Positions 14,483 to 20,864 of a stretch of 22,501 bases of DNA are shown here, piece by piece. The DNA is taken from NCBI GenBank assembly GCA_043823315.1, contig JBDRAU010000071.1, forward strand, positions 1 to 22,501, written 5' to 3'. Origin of the DNA: JBDRAU01 sp043823315 (GTDB lineage Bacteria > Patescibacteriota > UBA1384 > DTJR01). A model generated the notes under the pieces. The model saw nothing but the letters and a program-made list of their open reading frames with translations. It was not told where the DNA came from and made no database searches. Made by a program: the position numbers and the translations under genes. How positions within the stretch are numbered: the first letter of the stretch is position 1; every line of letters starts with the position of its first letter.

Positions 14483-15094
14483 TTAGCGGTTGATGACAGT
14501 TTTGAAGCTAATCGACCACTGGAGACCTTCGGTGCCGTAGAGTACTTTGCCGCTGAAGTTGTTGGTGAGACGGAGGTCGGCGCCTGCGGCGAAGTCAAAG
14601 CTCTCGAGATCGACCCTTCCGCGGGTGATCAGATCAATTCGCTTGTGAAGACGGGCTACCCTCCATTGGCGAAGCTCTAGGTGCGGTCTTGGGTTTGACT
14701 CTTTCTGGGGAGAGATGGCGAGCGGAAATAATCTCACGTCGATCCAGTCGGTGAGATATTGAAATCCGCCGTAATACTTGTCTCCCCTGATGGGATCGTG
14801 GCCGAGATTTCGGCTGACTTCCGATTCCCACATCGGTGGCTCGATCTTGATAGCGAGCTGATATGGTGAATCAGTGTCCTGCCCGTAAGCAAGCCAGCCG
14901 AAAAAGATTGAGTCGGTGAATTCTGTTTCAAGGTCTTGGTCCATTTCGAACCTGAAGAACTGGTTCGTGAATGACCCCCGTACGACCCCTTGGTTTAGGT
15001 ACTCGAGGTAAACCTCAAACAGCGGGATCTCCTCTTCCGCCCAAAGCGGTGCTAGGCAGAAAAGAGTGAACAAGGCGACTGTCAACGTACGCAT
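14483..15094 (-). CDS. Secreted protein of unknown function, GC-rich island
   Basis: 203 residues. The ATG at 15094 is chosen over an in-frame GTG at 15103 because AAGGAGGT (15109-15102) lies 7 nt before it and overlaps the GTG. Signal peptide at residues 1-19 (MRTLTVALFTLFCLAPLWA, then EEE). The mature part is rich in aromatic and acidic residues in alternating patterns (FEVYLEYLNQGVVRGSF, YQLAIKIEPPMW, FDFAAGADLRLTNNFSGKVLY), suggesting an all-beta fold. No family recognised. More GC-rich than the flanking genes, with its own terminator. A -10 box TATAGT (15138-15133) lies upstream, but the -35 falls in the previous gene's terminator and is poor. Confidence 0.75.
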   Translation of the reverse strand: MRTLTVALFTLFCLAPLWAEEEIPLFEVYLEYLNQGVVRGSFTNQFFRFEMDQDLETEFTDSIFFGWLAYGQDTDSPYQLAIKIEPPMWESEVSRNLGHDPIRGDKYYGGFQYLTDWIDVRLFPLAISPQKESNPRPHLELRQWRVARLHKRIDLITRGRVDLESFDFAAGADLRLTNNFSGKVLYGTEGLQWSISFKTVINR

Positions 15095-15133
15095 GCCAAA
15101 CACCTCCTTGGGGTGCGGTCCGATCTGGCTACA

Positions 15134-15487
15134 CTATAGCACTTGGAGTAAAAAAAAGAACTGCCCCGTCGGTGACGGGGCAGTGAAGTAGCTCTGCGGG
15201 GACTCGCGGGGTGGGACTGCCGAGTCAGACGGCCCGTCGATGATCGCATCGACGGCACTCTTCGCGCTGGAGGCAGCAACTGCGAGGTAGATCACGAGGG
15301 TAAGTACGACGAGGCAGATGATGATGATTGTCACAAGCACAATCATTGACTTGGGCTTGCTTGCAGCGAACTGCTCGAGCGGTGGCACGTAGCCACCACT
15401 TCCAGCCGATGATCCGTTGCCAGAATCTGCAGCAGCTCTGGCTTCACGCCTTCGTCGCTTTTCCCTTTCCGAAAGCTGACGCGCCAT
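15134..15487 (-). CDS. Small single-pass membrane protein, reading frame crosses its terminator
   Basis: 117 residues as an open frame; GGAAGG lies 8 nt before the ATG. A very basic N-terminus (REKRRRREARAAA), a Gly/Ser-rich linker, then one helix at about residues 49-72 (IVLVTIIIICLVVLTLVIYLAV). The positive-inside rule puts the N-terminus in the cytoplasm. No family recognised. The frame has no stop before the terminator hairpin at 15161-15183; its TAG lies about 14 nt after the T tract and within the next -10 box. The true message may therefore end without a stop codon, or the last 15 residues are an artefact of a frameshift or sequencing error. Second gene after the 34-codon frame at 15503-15607. 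Confidence 0.65.
   Translation of the reverse strand: MARQLSEREKRRRREARAAADSGNGSSAGSGGYVPPLEQFAASKPKSMIVLVTIIIICLVVLTLVIYLAVAASSAKSAVDAIIDGPSDSAVPPRESPQSYFTAPSPTGQFFFLLQVL
15151..15183 (-). terminator. Intrinsic terminator inside the 3' end of the 15134-15487 frame
   Basis: On the minus strand CTGCCCCGTC, loop ACC, GACGGGGCAG (10 perfect pairs, 15183-15161), then TTCTTTTTTTT. Confidence 0.9.
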
Positions 15488-15502
15488 GTCACAAACCTTC
15501 CT

Positions 15503-15607
15503 TCACTGAAGTGGCCAGCAACTTCTGATGTTGCCGGCTATGAGTATGGCTATGACTACAACCACAGCAATCAAAATCGGCTTCTGCTGCCACGGAGTCT
15601 TTCCCAC
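15503..15607 (-). CDS. 34-residue single-helix membrane microprotein
   Basis: A GTG start at 15607-15605 follows GGGAGGT with about 8 nt between; the TGA stop is at 15505-15503. The peptide starts VGKTPWQQKP, has one long hydrophobic helix (ILIAVVVVIAILIAG, about residues 11-25) and ends NIRSCWPLQ. It is the first frame after a near-consensus promoter at 15639-15667, and the next gene starts 15 nt after its stop with its own ribosome site. Basic N-terminus and hydrophobic centre fit a membrane microprotein, perhaps partnering the 117-residue membrane protein. No family recognised. Codon-level evidence is limited by its size; signals on both sides make it likely to be real. Confidence 0.7.
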   Translation of the reverse strand: MGKTPWQQKPILIAVVVVIAILIAGNIRSCWPLQ

Positions 15608-15638
15608 GATTTCAAACCTCCCGCGAGTGCTAATGTGC

Positions 15639-15667
15639 AGTATAGTACAAACAAAACCGCAGGTCAA
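15639..15667 (-). promoter_or_regulatory. Promoter of the two-gene membrane protein operon
   Basis: On the minus strand TTGACC (15667-15662), 17-nt spacer, TATACT (15644-15639). It begins 5 nt beyond the stop codon of the upstream 15672-16484 gene. Confidence 0.85.
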
Positions 15668-15671
15668 CCCG

Positions 15672-16484
15672 TTATTTGAAATTCGTCTCTACGAACTTCT
15701 TGGCTACTTTGAGGTTTTTGATCACCAGTTCTTCGGTGATTTTATCAGGGTCTTTGGCGTACTGCTCGCACCAAAGTTCGATCGAGATAGGGCCAGAGTA
15801 TTTTTCGGTCTTTAATTTTTTCAAAAATTTCTTTAGCGGAAGCTTGCCCCTTCCTGGAATCAAATGGCAATCTTCAATATTATTCGGTTTTTTAGGATGG
15901 GGCCTGAAATCAGAATCAGAGAGATGAATATGATTCACTTTGTCTTTAATCTTTTCAAAATATTCCAAAATGTCTATCTCGGCGGTAGCCGAGTGCGAAG
16001 TATCGAAATTGATCGAATCAAATTGTCCCACCACATCAAAGTGATAGCTCGGATTGATTGAATTACCCGAGGTAAAATCATCTCGCTTGGTGGCGTTCTC
16101 TATAACCACCTTCACGGGCTTAGCGCTTTTGTAAACACTCCTTTGGTTCTTTATCAGCCACATAACAAACTCGCTGTCGGAGTATTCCCAGCTGTGGACA
16201 ATTAAATATTTCGCCTTTAACTCTTTGGCAAGCTCGATACTCTTTTTGAGTCGATTTTTCCAATCTCCCCAGGAGTAAACAAATTCCATTGCCGAGTGGA
16301 CAGAAATAATTTTAAGGCCGAACTTTCGTTCGAGTTTTTTAATATATGTAGCGTCGCGAGTATCGAGATTATCGTCAATTATCAGCTCTATCTGCTTAAA
16401 TCCTGCTTTTTTGGCTACCTCAAAAAATCGGTATAATCCGTACTTGTGGCAACTGCCGGTGGATAAAATGATTTGATTTTGCAT
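15672..16484 (-). CDS. Sugar phosphate isomerase/epimerase-like TIM barrel (AP endonuclease 2 family)
   Basis: 270 residues from the ATG at 16484. The frame stays open further upstream, but that part is the non-coding RNA region, and a promoter ends 8 nt before this ATG. The barrel shows ILSTGSCHKYGLYRFFEVAKKAGF, QIELIID (strand 2), GLKIISVHSAMEF (strand 3), AKYLIVHSWEYSDSE, VKVVIENATKRDD (metal-ligand Glu), INFDTSHSA (Asp/His ligands), VNHIHLSDSD (His/Asp) and GPISIELWCEQYA (C-terminal Glu). This is the xylose isomerase-like family, which includes endonuclease IV and several sugar isomerases; the specific reaction cannot be told. GSCH at the N-terminus is unusual. No Shine-Dalgarno; the message is probably leaderless. 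Confidence 0.88.
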   Translation of the reverse strand: MQNQIILSTGSCHKYGLYRFFEVAKKAGFKQIELIIDDNLDTRDATYIKKLERKFGLKIISVHSAMEFVYSWGDWKNRLKKSIELAKELKAKYLIVHSWEYSDSEFVMWLIKNQRSVYKSAKPVKVVIENATKRDDFTSGNSINPSYHFDVVGQFDSINFDTSHSATAEIDILEYFEKIKDKVNHIHLSDSDFRPHPKKPNNIEDCHLIPGRGKLPLKKFLKKLKTEKYSGPISIELWCEQYAKDPDKITEELVIKNLKVAKKFVETNFK

Positions 16485-16492
16485 CTGGCAAG

Positions 16493-16520
16493 ATATTACT
16501 ATCTTTTTTGAAAAAGTCAA
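16493..16520 (-). promoter_or_regulatory. Promoter of the TIM-barrel gene, overlapping the upstream terminator
   Basis: On the minus strand TTGACT (16520-16515), 16-nt spacer, TAATAT (16498-16493), then 8 nt to the ATG. The -35 box lies in the T tract of the non-coding RNA terminator. Confidence 0.8.
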
Positions 16521-16545
16521 AAGGGAGTGATGAATCACTCCCTTT
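16511..16545 (-). terminator. Terminator of the candidate non-coding RNA
   Basis: AAAGGGAGTGA/TCACTCCCTTT (11 perfect pairs, 16520-16545) with loop TTCA on the minus strand, followed by TGACTTTTTC. The T tract is interrupted by GAC. Confidence 0.8.
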
Positions 16546-16791
16546 GAAGCGGGGTTACCCGCTACCTCATCGTGGTTCCTTGGGATGCCGCGTTGGGGAT
16601 CCACCGGGATGCCGTGATAGAGGCTTCTTTTGGTTGGGAACACACGGATTTCACGTGCCCTCCCTCAAACAACGCGCTGTTGGGTCTAGCTTGCGTGTTT
16701 AACAAACACGTGCTTTTCACCTTTCAGCCTATTTTCGGAGCTTGCGCTCCTCGCAAAACTTTTTAAGCTTCAGCGAGAAGTACAAACCCGA
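16511..16791 (-). ncRNA. Candidate structured non-coding RNA of about 280 nt, class unknown
   Basis: A strong promoter (16798-16826) and a strong terminator (16511-16545) enclose a segment without a credible protein. On the minus strand it can fold into a chain of hairpins: GGAGC/GCTCC with loop GCAA (16750-16737), CGTGTTT/AAACACG with loop GTT (16710-16694), CAAC/GTTG (16682-16670), an 11-position stem with one mismatch (GGGAGGGCACG at 16664-16654 with 16646-16636), and GCGGG/CCCGC near 16562-16549. GGCATCCC occurs twice near 16580-16610. I find no SRP GGAAGCAGC core, no RNase P ACAGNRA box and no tmRNA TTCGA arm with CCA. It is not a leader of the next gene, because that gene has its own promoter past the terminator. 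Confidence 0.65.
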
Positions 16792-16797
16792 CTTGAA

Positions 16798-16826
16798 AAT
16801 ATACCATAAATTGTACAAAAAGTCAA
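16798..16826 (-). promoter_or_regulatory. Promoter of the candidate non-coding RNA
   Basis: On the minus strand TTGACT (16826-16821), 17-nt spacer, TATATT (16803-16798). Expected start near 16791. Confidence 0.85.
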
Positions 16827-16849
16827 GGGTGGGGTAAAATATAGATGTT

Positions 16850-16938
16850 ATTCTTCGAGCGAGCTGTCTGAAGCGAGTCGAGAAGGAACAGATTAGTTTC
16901 GAGCTCCACTCTCGAAACGCGACAAGCTCGAACAATAT
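16850..16938. repeat. TCGA-type repeat block with RGYGGAR-loop hairpin, copy 7
   Basis: Outer ends ATTCTTCGAG and CTCGAACAAT are imperfect inverted copies. Inside are TTCGAGCGAGC, GAGTCGAGAA and, at 16896-16918 on the minus strand, a hairpin GTTTCGAG/CTCGAAAC with loop AGTGGAG, followed by TAA. The same order is seen at 8548-8647. Confidence 0.75.
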
Positions 16939-16947
16939 ATTTAGATT

Positions 16948-18216
16948 GTGAGGTTTAATTTGGGAATACTGGACATTTTTAAAGGTGGGGCTGATTACTC
17001 CAATCATGCCATCTCTCTTGACATAGGAACGGAGTTTGTAAAAACTTTGATTTTTAAGGTTGAGGGCGACGAAGCGAAGGTTTTGGGCGTTGGCAAACAG
17101 CGCCAACGTTTAGCTGATATCCAAGGCGGAGTTGTCACCGATATTTATGGCGTTATCAGAAATTGCGAAGCGGCGCTTGATCAAGCGGCAACGCAGGCAA
17201 AGATATTGCCCGAGCAAGTTATTATCGGAATTGCCGGAGAACTTGTCAAAGGAATTACGACTGACGTCAAATATACCCGTCCCGATCAAAACAAAAAAAT
17301 CACCATGGATGAGCTTTCAGAAATCGTTAATCGCATCCAAAAGCAAACTTACGAGAGAGCTAGAAGTATTTTGGCTTATGAAACGGGACACCGCGAGGTT
17401 AATGTTAAACTGGTTAACTCGGCTGTGGTTGACGTTAAAATCGACGGCTATCACATCACGAACCCCTTGGGTTTTCAGGGCAAAGAAATCGAAGTTAGTG
17501 TATTTAACGCCTTTGCGCCCAACGTTCATCTCGGGGCGCTTCAGACGGTGGCGGAAAGTTTGGACCTCGATCTTTTATCTATCGCCGCCGAGCCCTTTGC
17601 CGTTGCGCGCTGTATGGGCTCTGATCAGGAAAGCGATTTTTCGGGAATTTTTATTGATATCGGTGGCGGCACAACCGATATTGCAGTGGTTTCAAAGGGC
17701 GGATTAGTCGGCACAAAAATGTTTGCTCTCGGCGGCCGGGCTTTTACAAAAAGAGTTGCTCAAGTTCTGGGCGAACCGTTCCTCGAAGCGGAACAGGACA
17801 AACTGGATTACACCGCCGGTAAATTATCGGAAGAAAAGATGAAAATTGTGGAAAAGGCGATCAAACAGGACAGCGAAGTTTGGCTCTCGGGCGTGCAATT
17901 AACGCTCGAAGAATTTTCCGATCTTGAACTTTTGCCTTCAAAAATTTTGCTTTGCGGAGGAGGATCAAACTTGCCCGATATAGAAAAGGTTTTAACTGGA
18001 GCAAAATGGGGTCGAAACGTAGCTTTTGCCAAGAACCCCTCCGTTGGTTTTTTAAAACCCAAAAATGTCACTGCGGTTGTTGATGAAACGGGAGACCTCA
18101 AGACCATTTCAGATGTTACCCCGATGGCTCTGGCAAATTTAGCAATTGACATGGTCGGCAAGGAGAAGGTTGTGGACGGATTGTTTTCAAAGATTATAAT
18201 GACCTTAAGGAGCTAA
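16948..18216 (+). CDS. FtsA/PilM-like actin-fold ATPase
   Basis: 422 residues. Actin-superfamily ATP motifs: SLDIGTEFVKTLIF (phosphate 1, about residue 25), GIFIDIGGGTTDIAVV (phosphate 2, about 235) and ILLCGGGSNLPDIEKVL (adenosine, about 335). The SHS2-like subdomain between them (ELSEIVNRIQKQTYERA, then EVNVKLVNSAVV) matches FtsA/PilM. FtsA anchors FtsZ to the membrane at division; PilM serves type IV pili. No C-terminal amphipathic FtsA helix is certain. The GTG start at 16948 is supported by TATATT (16936-16941) ending 6 nt before it, so the message would be leaderless; the -35 is weak. The next gene follows directly, and no pilus gene is nearby. Confidence 0.85.
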   Translation: MRFNLGILDIFKGGADYSNHAISLDIGTEFVKTLIFKVEGDEAKVLGVGKQRQRLADIQGGVVTDIYGVIRNCEAALDQAATQAKILPEQVIIGIAGELVKGITTDVKYTRPDQNKKITMDELSEIVNRIQKQTYERARSILAYETGHREVNVKLVNSAVVDVKIDGYHITNPLGFQGKEIEVSVFNAFAPNVHLGALQTVAESLDLDLLSIAAEPFAVARCMGSDQESDFSGIFIDIGGGTTDIAVVSKGGLVGTKMFALGGRAFTKRVAQVLGEPFLEAEQDKLDYTAGKLSEEKMKIVEKAIKQDSEVWLSGVQLTLEEFSDLELLPSKILLCGGGSNLPDIEKVLTGAKWGRNVAFAKNPSVGFLKPKNVTAVVDETGDLKTISDVTPMALANLAIDMVGKEKVVDGLFSKIIMTLRS

Positions 18217-20088
18217 ATGGACGAGGTTTTATATTTAGAACCGGATGAGGAGATTACATCAGTTGTTGACAAACTGAAGGGGCTTGAGGCCAAGTCTGTT
18301 GGGTTAGTTGCGCCCAAAGGTTCCTCGATTGTCCAATCTTTAGTTAGTTTAAAATTACTTCAAAAGCAGGCCAAACAACTTGATAAAAAAATTGCCATCA
18401 TTACTTCCGATGAAGTTGGTCAAAATTTAGCTTCAAGGATCGATTTACCGGTTTACAAGGACGTCCGCTCTCAAAGTCCGATTCAGCCGATTAATCAAAA
18501 AGAACCGGAGGATACCGGTCCGATCGAAATCACCGACTCTTCGGATATTCAGGAAGAAATGAAAGAAGGCCCCGACGAGGGTACTGTCGGGGTCCCGACT
18601 GAGAACGTCGGGAAAGAGAAAACTCCCCCAAAAGAGGTTGATGAAGAATATAAAGATTTACCCAAGAGTTTTGAGGTTCATCGGTATGATGAAAAAGACA
18701 CGGAGGATGTGATGGAGGAGACAAAGAAAGAGCCGGTAGCGGCGCCTATCGAAGCGGTTGGCGGGCGGAACGCCAACCTAAATCAAAAAGAGCCAGCGCC
18801 GCAAGCGCCTGCTGCACAAAAAAATGCAGGCTTTGTCAATAAACCAATCGTTGATAAAAAACCCGATAATAGGATGGAGCTCGAATCGGCTCGCCCGATA
18901 GCTCGCGAAGGAAGATCGGCAATGCCGTCAAAAGGCAAAAAATCCAAAAAGAAAACAATCATTATTGTCGGCGTGTCTGTTTTAGTTTTCTTGGCGCTTG
19001 TTTTTGCTGAGCTTGCCTATGCTCGTCTTGAAATTAATTTAAAAATTCCGGCCGAGGAAATATCAAAAGATGTCACAATTACAGTTGAAAAAAATCATCC
19101 GGCAGTCGATTTGACAGGTAGCGTGATTGGCGGAGTACAGCTCGACAAAGAAATTCCGACAGATGGTACCTATTCTGCTTCCGGTGAGAGAGAAGTGGGC
19201 AACAAGGCAACCGGAACTTTGACGCTTAGAAACGATGCAAGGGTGAACGAGGTTATCTCTTCTGGCTCGACCGTTAGATCAACAAGCGGCGTGGAATTTA
19301 CGACAAATAAGGAAGTAACTGTTCCCAAGGCAACGGCAACCCTTACCGTTGATGACGAGCCCTCAAAGGTCTTAGGGGAAGTCACTGTGACTGTTACTGC
19401 CGTAGAACCGGGATCTTCAAGCAACCTCTCTCCCAATACTTCCTATGTAATTTCCGGAAAGTCCAAAATCTTAATTTCGGGAGGTACTTCAGGCGGTACG
19501 ACGAGAAAAGTCAAAGTCGTAACTTCAGCTGATGTGTCAGCGGCCAAAGAGGCTTTAGAGAAAAAAGCGATCGATAAATTCAAAACCGACCTTAAAACAG
19601 ACAAGAAAACTTTATTTGTCGAGGATGCTATCAAGACGGATACTGTCGAATTTACAACGACTAAGAATGTCAACGAAGACGCTAACGAGTTTAAAGCTTC
19701 TGCAAAAGTCAAAACCACGACGATCACTTTCCTGAAGAAGGATTTTGACGAGGTTGTTGTTAAGGCTGCCGAAAAAGATTTGCCCGAGGGCAAAAGTTTG
19801 CTTGTTACTGATTCTGATTCGATCACTCCACGCCTCGAAGACAATCAAATCAATATTGGAAAATTGAAAATAAAAGGGGAATTGCGAAGCCATCTTGGGC
19901 CGGCAATCGACCTTGATCAGCTGGTCTCGTCGTTCAGATTGAAGCCGATTAAATCAATCAAGTCACGACTTGAAGGAATTGAGGGAGTGGAAATAAACGA
20001 TGTAAATCTCTCTCCTAATTTTGCTTTGCCGGTGGGACCGATTCTAAAAAACCGCACTCATATAAAGATAGAATACACGAAAAAATAA
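18217..20088 (+). CDS. Bitopic membrane protein with baseplate-J-like exterior, FtsA-like partner
   Basis: 623 residues, starting right after the stop of the FtsA-like gene; AAGGAG overlaps that gene's end. The N-terminal domain (1-85; DEEITSVVDKL, VGLVAPKGSSIVQSLVSLKLL, IAIITSDEVGQNLASR) is a conserved CPR cytoplasmic domain. An acidic, proline-rich linker (about 86-235) follows, then one helix at 247-268 (IIIVGVSVLVFLALVFAELAYA), then about 350 external residues. The external part has an opening GTYSASGEREVGNKATGTLTL and a C-terminal portion recalling baseplate J or YlxR-type beta modules (uncertain). The linker contains a hairpin repeat encoding VGGRNANL (about residues 180-188). Gene order suggests that it links a cytoplasmic actin-like filament to the wall. 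This is inference. Confidence 0.8.
   Translation: MDEVLYLEPDEEITSVVDKLKGLEAKSVGLVAPKGSSIVQSLVSLKLLQKQAKQLDKKIAIITSDEVGQNLASRIDLPVYKDVRSQSPIQPINQKEPEDTGPIEITDSSDIQEEMKEGPDEGTVGVPTENVGKEKTPPKEVDEEYKDLPKSFEVHRYDEKDTEDVMEETKKEPVAAPIEAVGGRNANLNQKEPAPQAPAAQKNAGFVNKPIVDKKPDNRMELESARPIAREGRSAMPSKGKKSKKKTIIIVGVSVLVFLALVFAELAYARLEINLKIPAEEISKDVTITVEKNHPAVDLTGSVIGGVQLDKEIPTDGTYSASGEREVGNKATGTLTLRNDARVNEVISSGSTVRSTSGVEFTTNKEVTVPKATATLTVDDEPSKVLGEVTVTVTAVEPGSSSNLSPNTSYVISGKSKILISGGTSGGTTRKVKVVTSADVSAAKEALEKKAIDKFKTDLKTDKKTLFVEDAIKTDTVEFTTTKNVNEDANEFKASAKVKTTTITFLKKDFDEVVVKAAEKDLPEGKSLLVTDSDSITPRLEDNQINIGKLKIKGELRSHLGPAIDLDQLVSSFRLKPIKSIKSRLEGIEGVEINDVNLSPNFALPVGPILKNRTHIKIEYTKK
18756..18778 (+). repeat. 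RGYGGAR-loop hairpin repeat, copy 8, inside a coding region
   Basis: GGTTGGCG/CGCCAACC with loop GGCGGAA, followed by TAAA out of frame. It lies in the disordered linker of the FtsA partner, where an insertion is tolerated. Confidence 0.85.
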
Positions 20089-20094
20089 CTGTGT

Positions 20095-20258
20095 TATTTT
20101 TTCGATTTTTTATTTAACATTTTTTATTTTCTATTGATTTTGATATTTATTAATTGAAAAATTAGAAATGCGGTTTTCGGGTGGAACGAAAACCTATTCC
20201 ATCAATAAAGAACAAACACGATCAATTAAAAATCGAAAATTAAAAATGAAAAATAATG
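20095..20258. repeat. AT-rich inverted repeat pair around hairpin repeat copy 9
   Basis: The left arm near 20098-20160 (TTCGATTTTTTATTTAAC and following) is an imperfect inverted copy of the right arm near 20222-20256 (AATTAAAAATCGAAAATT and following). Between them at 20172-20194 is GGTTTTCG/CGAAAACC with loop GGTGGAA, followed by TAT. The arms may form a terminator for the preceding operon. No gene is present. Confidence 0.6.
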
Positions 20259-20264
20259 TATAAT
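20259..20264 (+). promoter_or_regulatory. -10 box of ruvX
   Basis: Perfect TATAAT ending 6 nt before the ATG at 20271. No clear -35; the upstream sequence is strongly A-rich and could help as an UP-like element. Transcription should begin at the start codon. Confidence 0.6.
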
Positions 20265-20270
20265 CCAAGT

Positions 20271-20645
20271 ATGAAAAGTAAAAGTTTACTCGGGATCGAT
20301 CTTGGAACCAAGAGAGTGGGGCTGGCGGTCTCGCACGGGTTTATGGCCGAAGCGATAGAGAGTTTGGACTACCAAAATAAAGATCAATTTTTCGCTGATT
20401 TAAGAAAAATAATAGATGAGCAAAAGATTGAAGCAATCGTAATCGGTCTTCCGCTAAGAGATGGTCAGGAAACTGATCAAAGTCGATGGATAAAAAAAGA
20501 ATCCGAAGTAATTGGTGAAAAACTGGGCTTAGAGATTGAGTTTGTGGATGAGGCATTTTCATCAACCGAAGCGGACTGGTATAAAGGCGATCGCGACAGT
20601 CAGTCCGCCCGAATAATTTTGGAGCAGTACTTAAATGGTAAATGA
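20271..20645 (+). CDS. ruvX: RuvX/YqgF-family Holliday junction resolvase-like nuclease
   Basis: 124 residues from ATG 20271. An ATG at 20256 is in frame, but its position would place the start upstream of the TATAAT box. RNase H fold motifs: GIDLGTKRVGLAVS (first catalytic Asp), AIVIGLPLRDGQETDQS (Glu/Gly loop region) and VDEAFSSTEAD. The last differs from the common DERLTTxxA, because Arg is replaced by Ala. The family (usual length about 138) is needed for 16S rRNA 5' maturation in E. coli and resolves junctions in vitro. No ribosome site, so a leaderless message is likely. It lies upstream of mltG, as is common in bacteria. Confidence 0.9.
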   Translation: MKSKSLLGIDLGTKRVGLAVSHGFMAEAIESLDYQNKDQFFADLRKIIDEQKIEAIVIGLPLRDGQETDQSRWIKKESEVIGEKLGLEIEFVDEAFSSTEADWYKGDRDSQSARIILEQYLNGK

Positions 20646-20768
20646 GGTTCTCCATAAAGTCGAACAATAAAATTATTCTTCGAGTGAGTACTCGAGTCGA
20701 GAAGTGAAATAAGCAGATGATAAAATTATTCTTCGAGCCTGTCGCGTTTGGCGGGTGGAACGCCAAAC
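20646..20768. repeat. TCGA-type repeats with RGYGGAR-loop hairpin, copy 10
   Basis: CATAAAGTCGAACAATAAAATTATTCTTCGAG pieces at 20650-20685 and 20721-20737 match blocks at 2062, 8629 and 16850. At 20746-20768 a hairpin GTTTGGCG/CGCCAAAC with loop GGTGGAA is followed by TAA. Confidence 0.75.
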
Positions 20769-20809
20769 TAATTATACTTCTAGATCATTCTGTGAAAAAT
20801 AGTAATTGT

Positions 20810-20836
20810 TTGTACACTTTGTGTAAATCGTATAAT
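20810..20836 (+). promoter_or_regulatory. Promoter of mltG
   Basis: Perfect TATAAT at 20831-20836. Upstream TTGTTT near 20806-20811 with a long spacer of 19 nt is the best -35. Expected start near 20843, giving a 22-nt leader with no Shine-Dalgarno. Confidence 0.6.
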
Positions 20837-20864
20837 CTAGGATTAGCCGAGTAAAGCCAAAAAA

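Noticed and set aside
15528..15815. Plus-strand open frame over the microprotein operon
   Set aside because: Antisense to the promoter and microprotein and to the end of the TIM-barrel gene; no ribosome site.
16485..16643. N-terminal extension of the TIM-barrel protein
   Set aside because: The 53 extra codons run through the non-coding RNA terminator and the gene's own promoter; the barrel starts at the ATG at 16484.
16508..16766. Plus-strand open frames over the non-coding RNA
   Set aside because: No promoter or ribosome site on this strand, and protein-like composition is lacking.
16511..16791. tmRNA, RNase P RNA or SRP RNA identity for the non-coding RNA
   Set aside because: The expected signatures (tRNA-like CCA end, ACAGNRA, GGAAGCAGC) are missing; a GAAAAG...GCAAGCTAG stretch resembling a tag frame is not enough.
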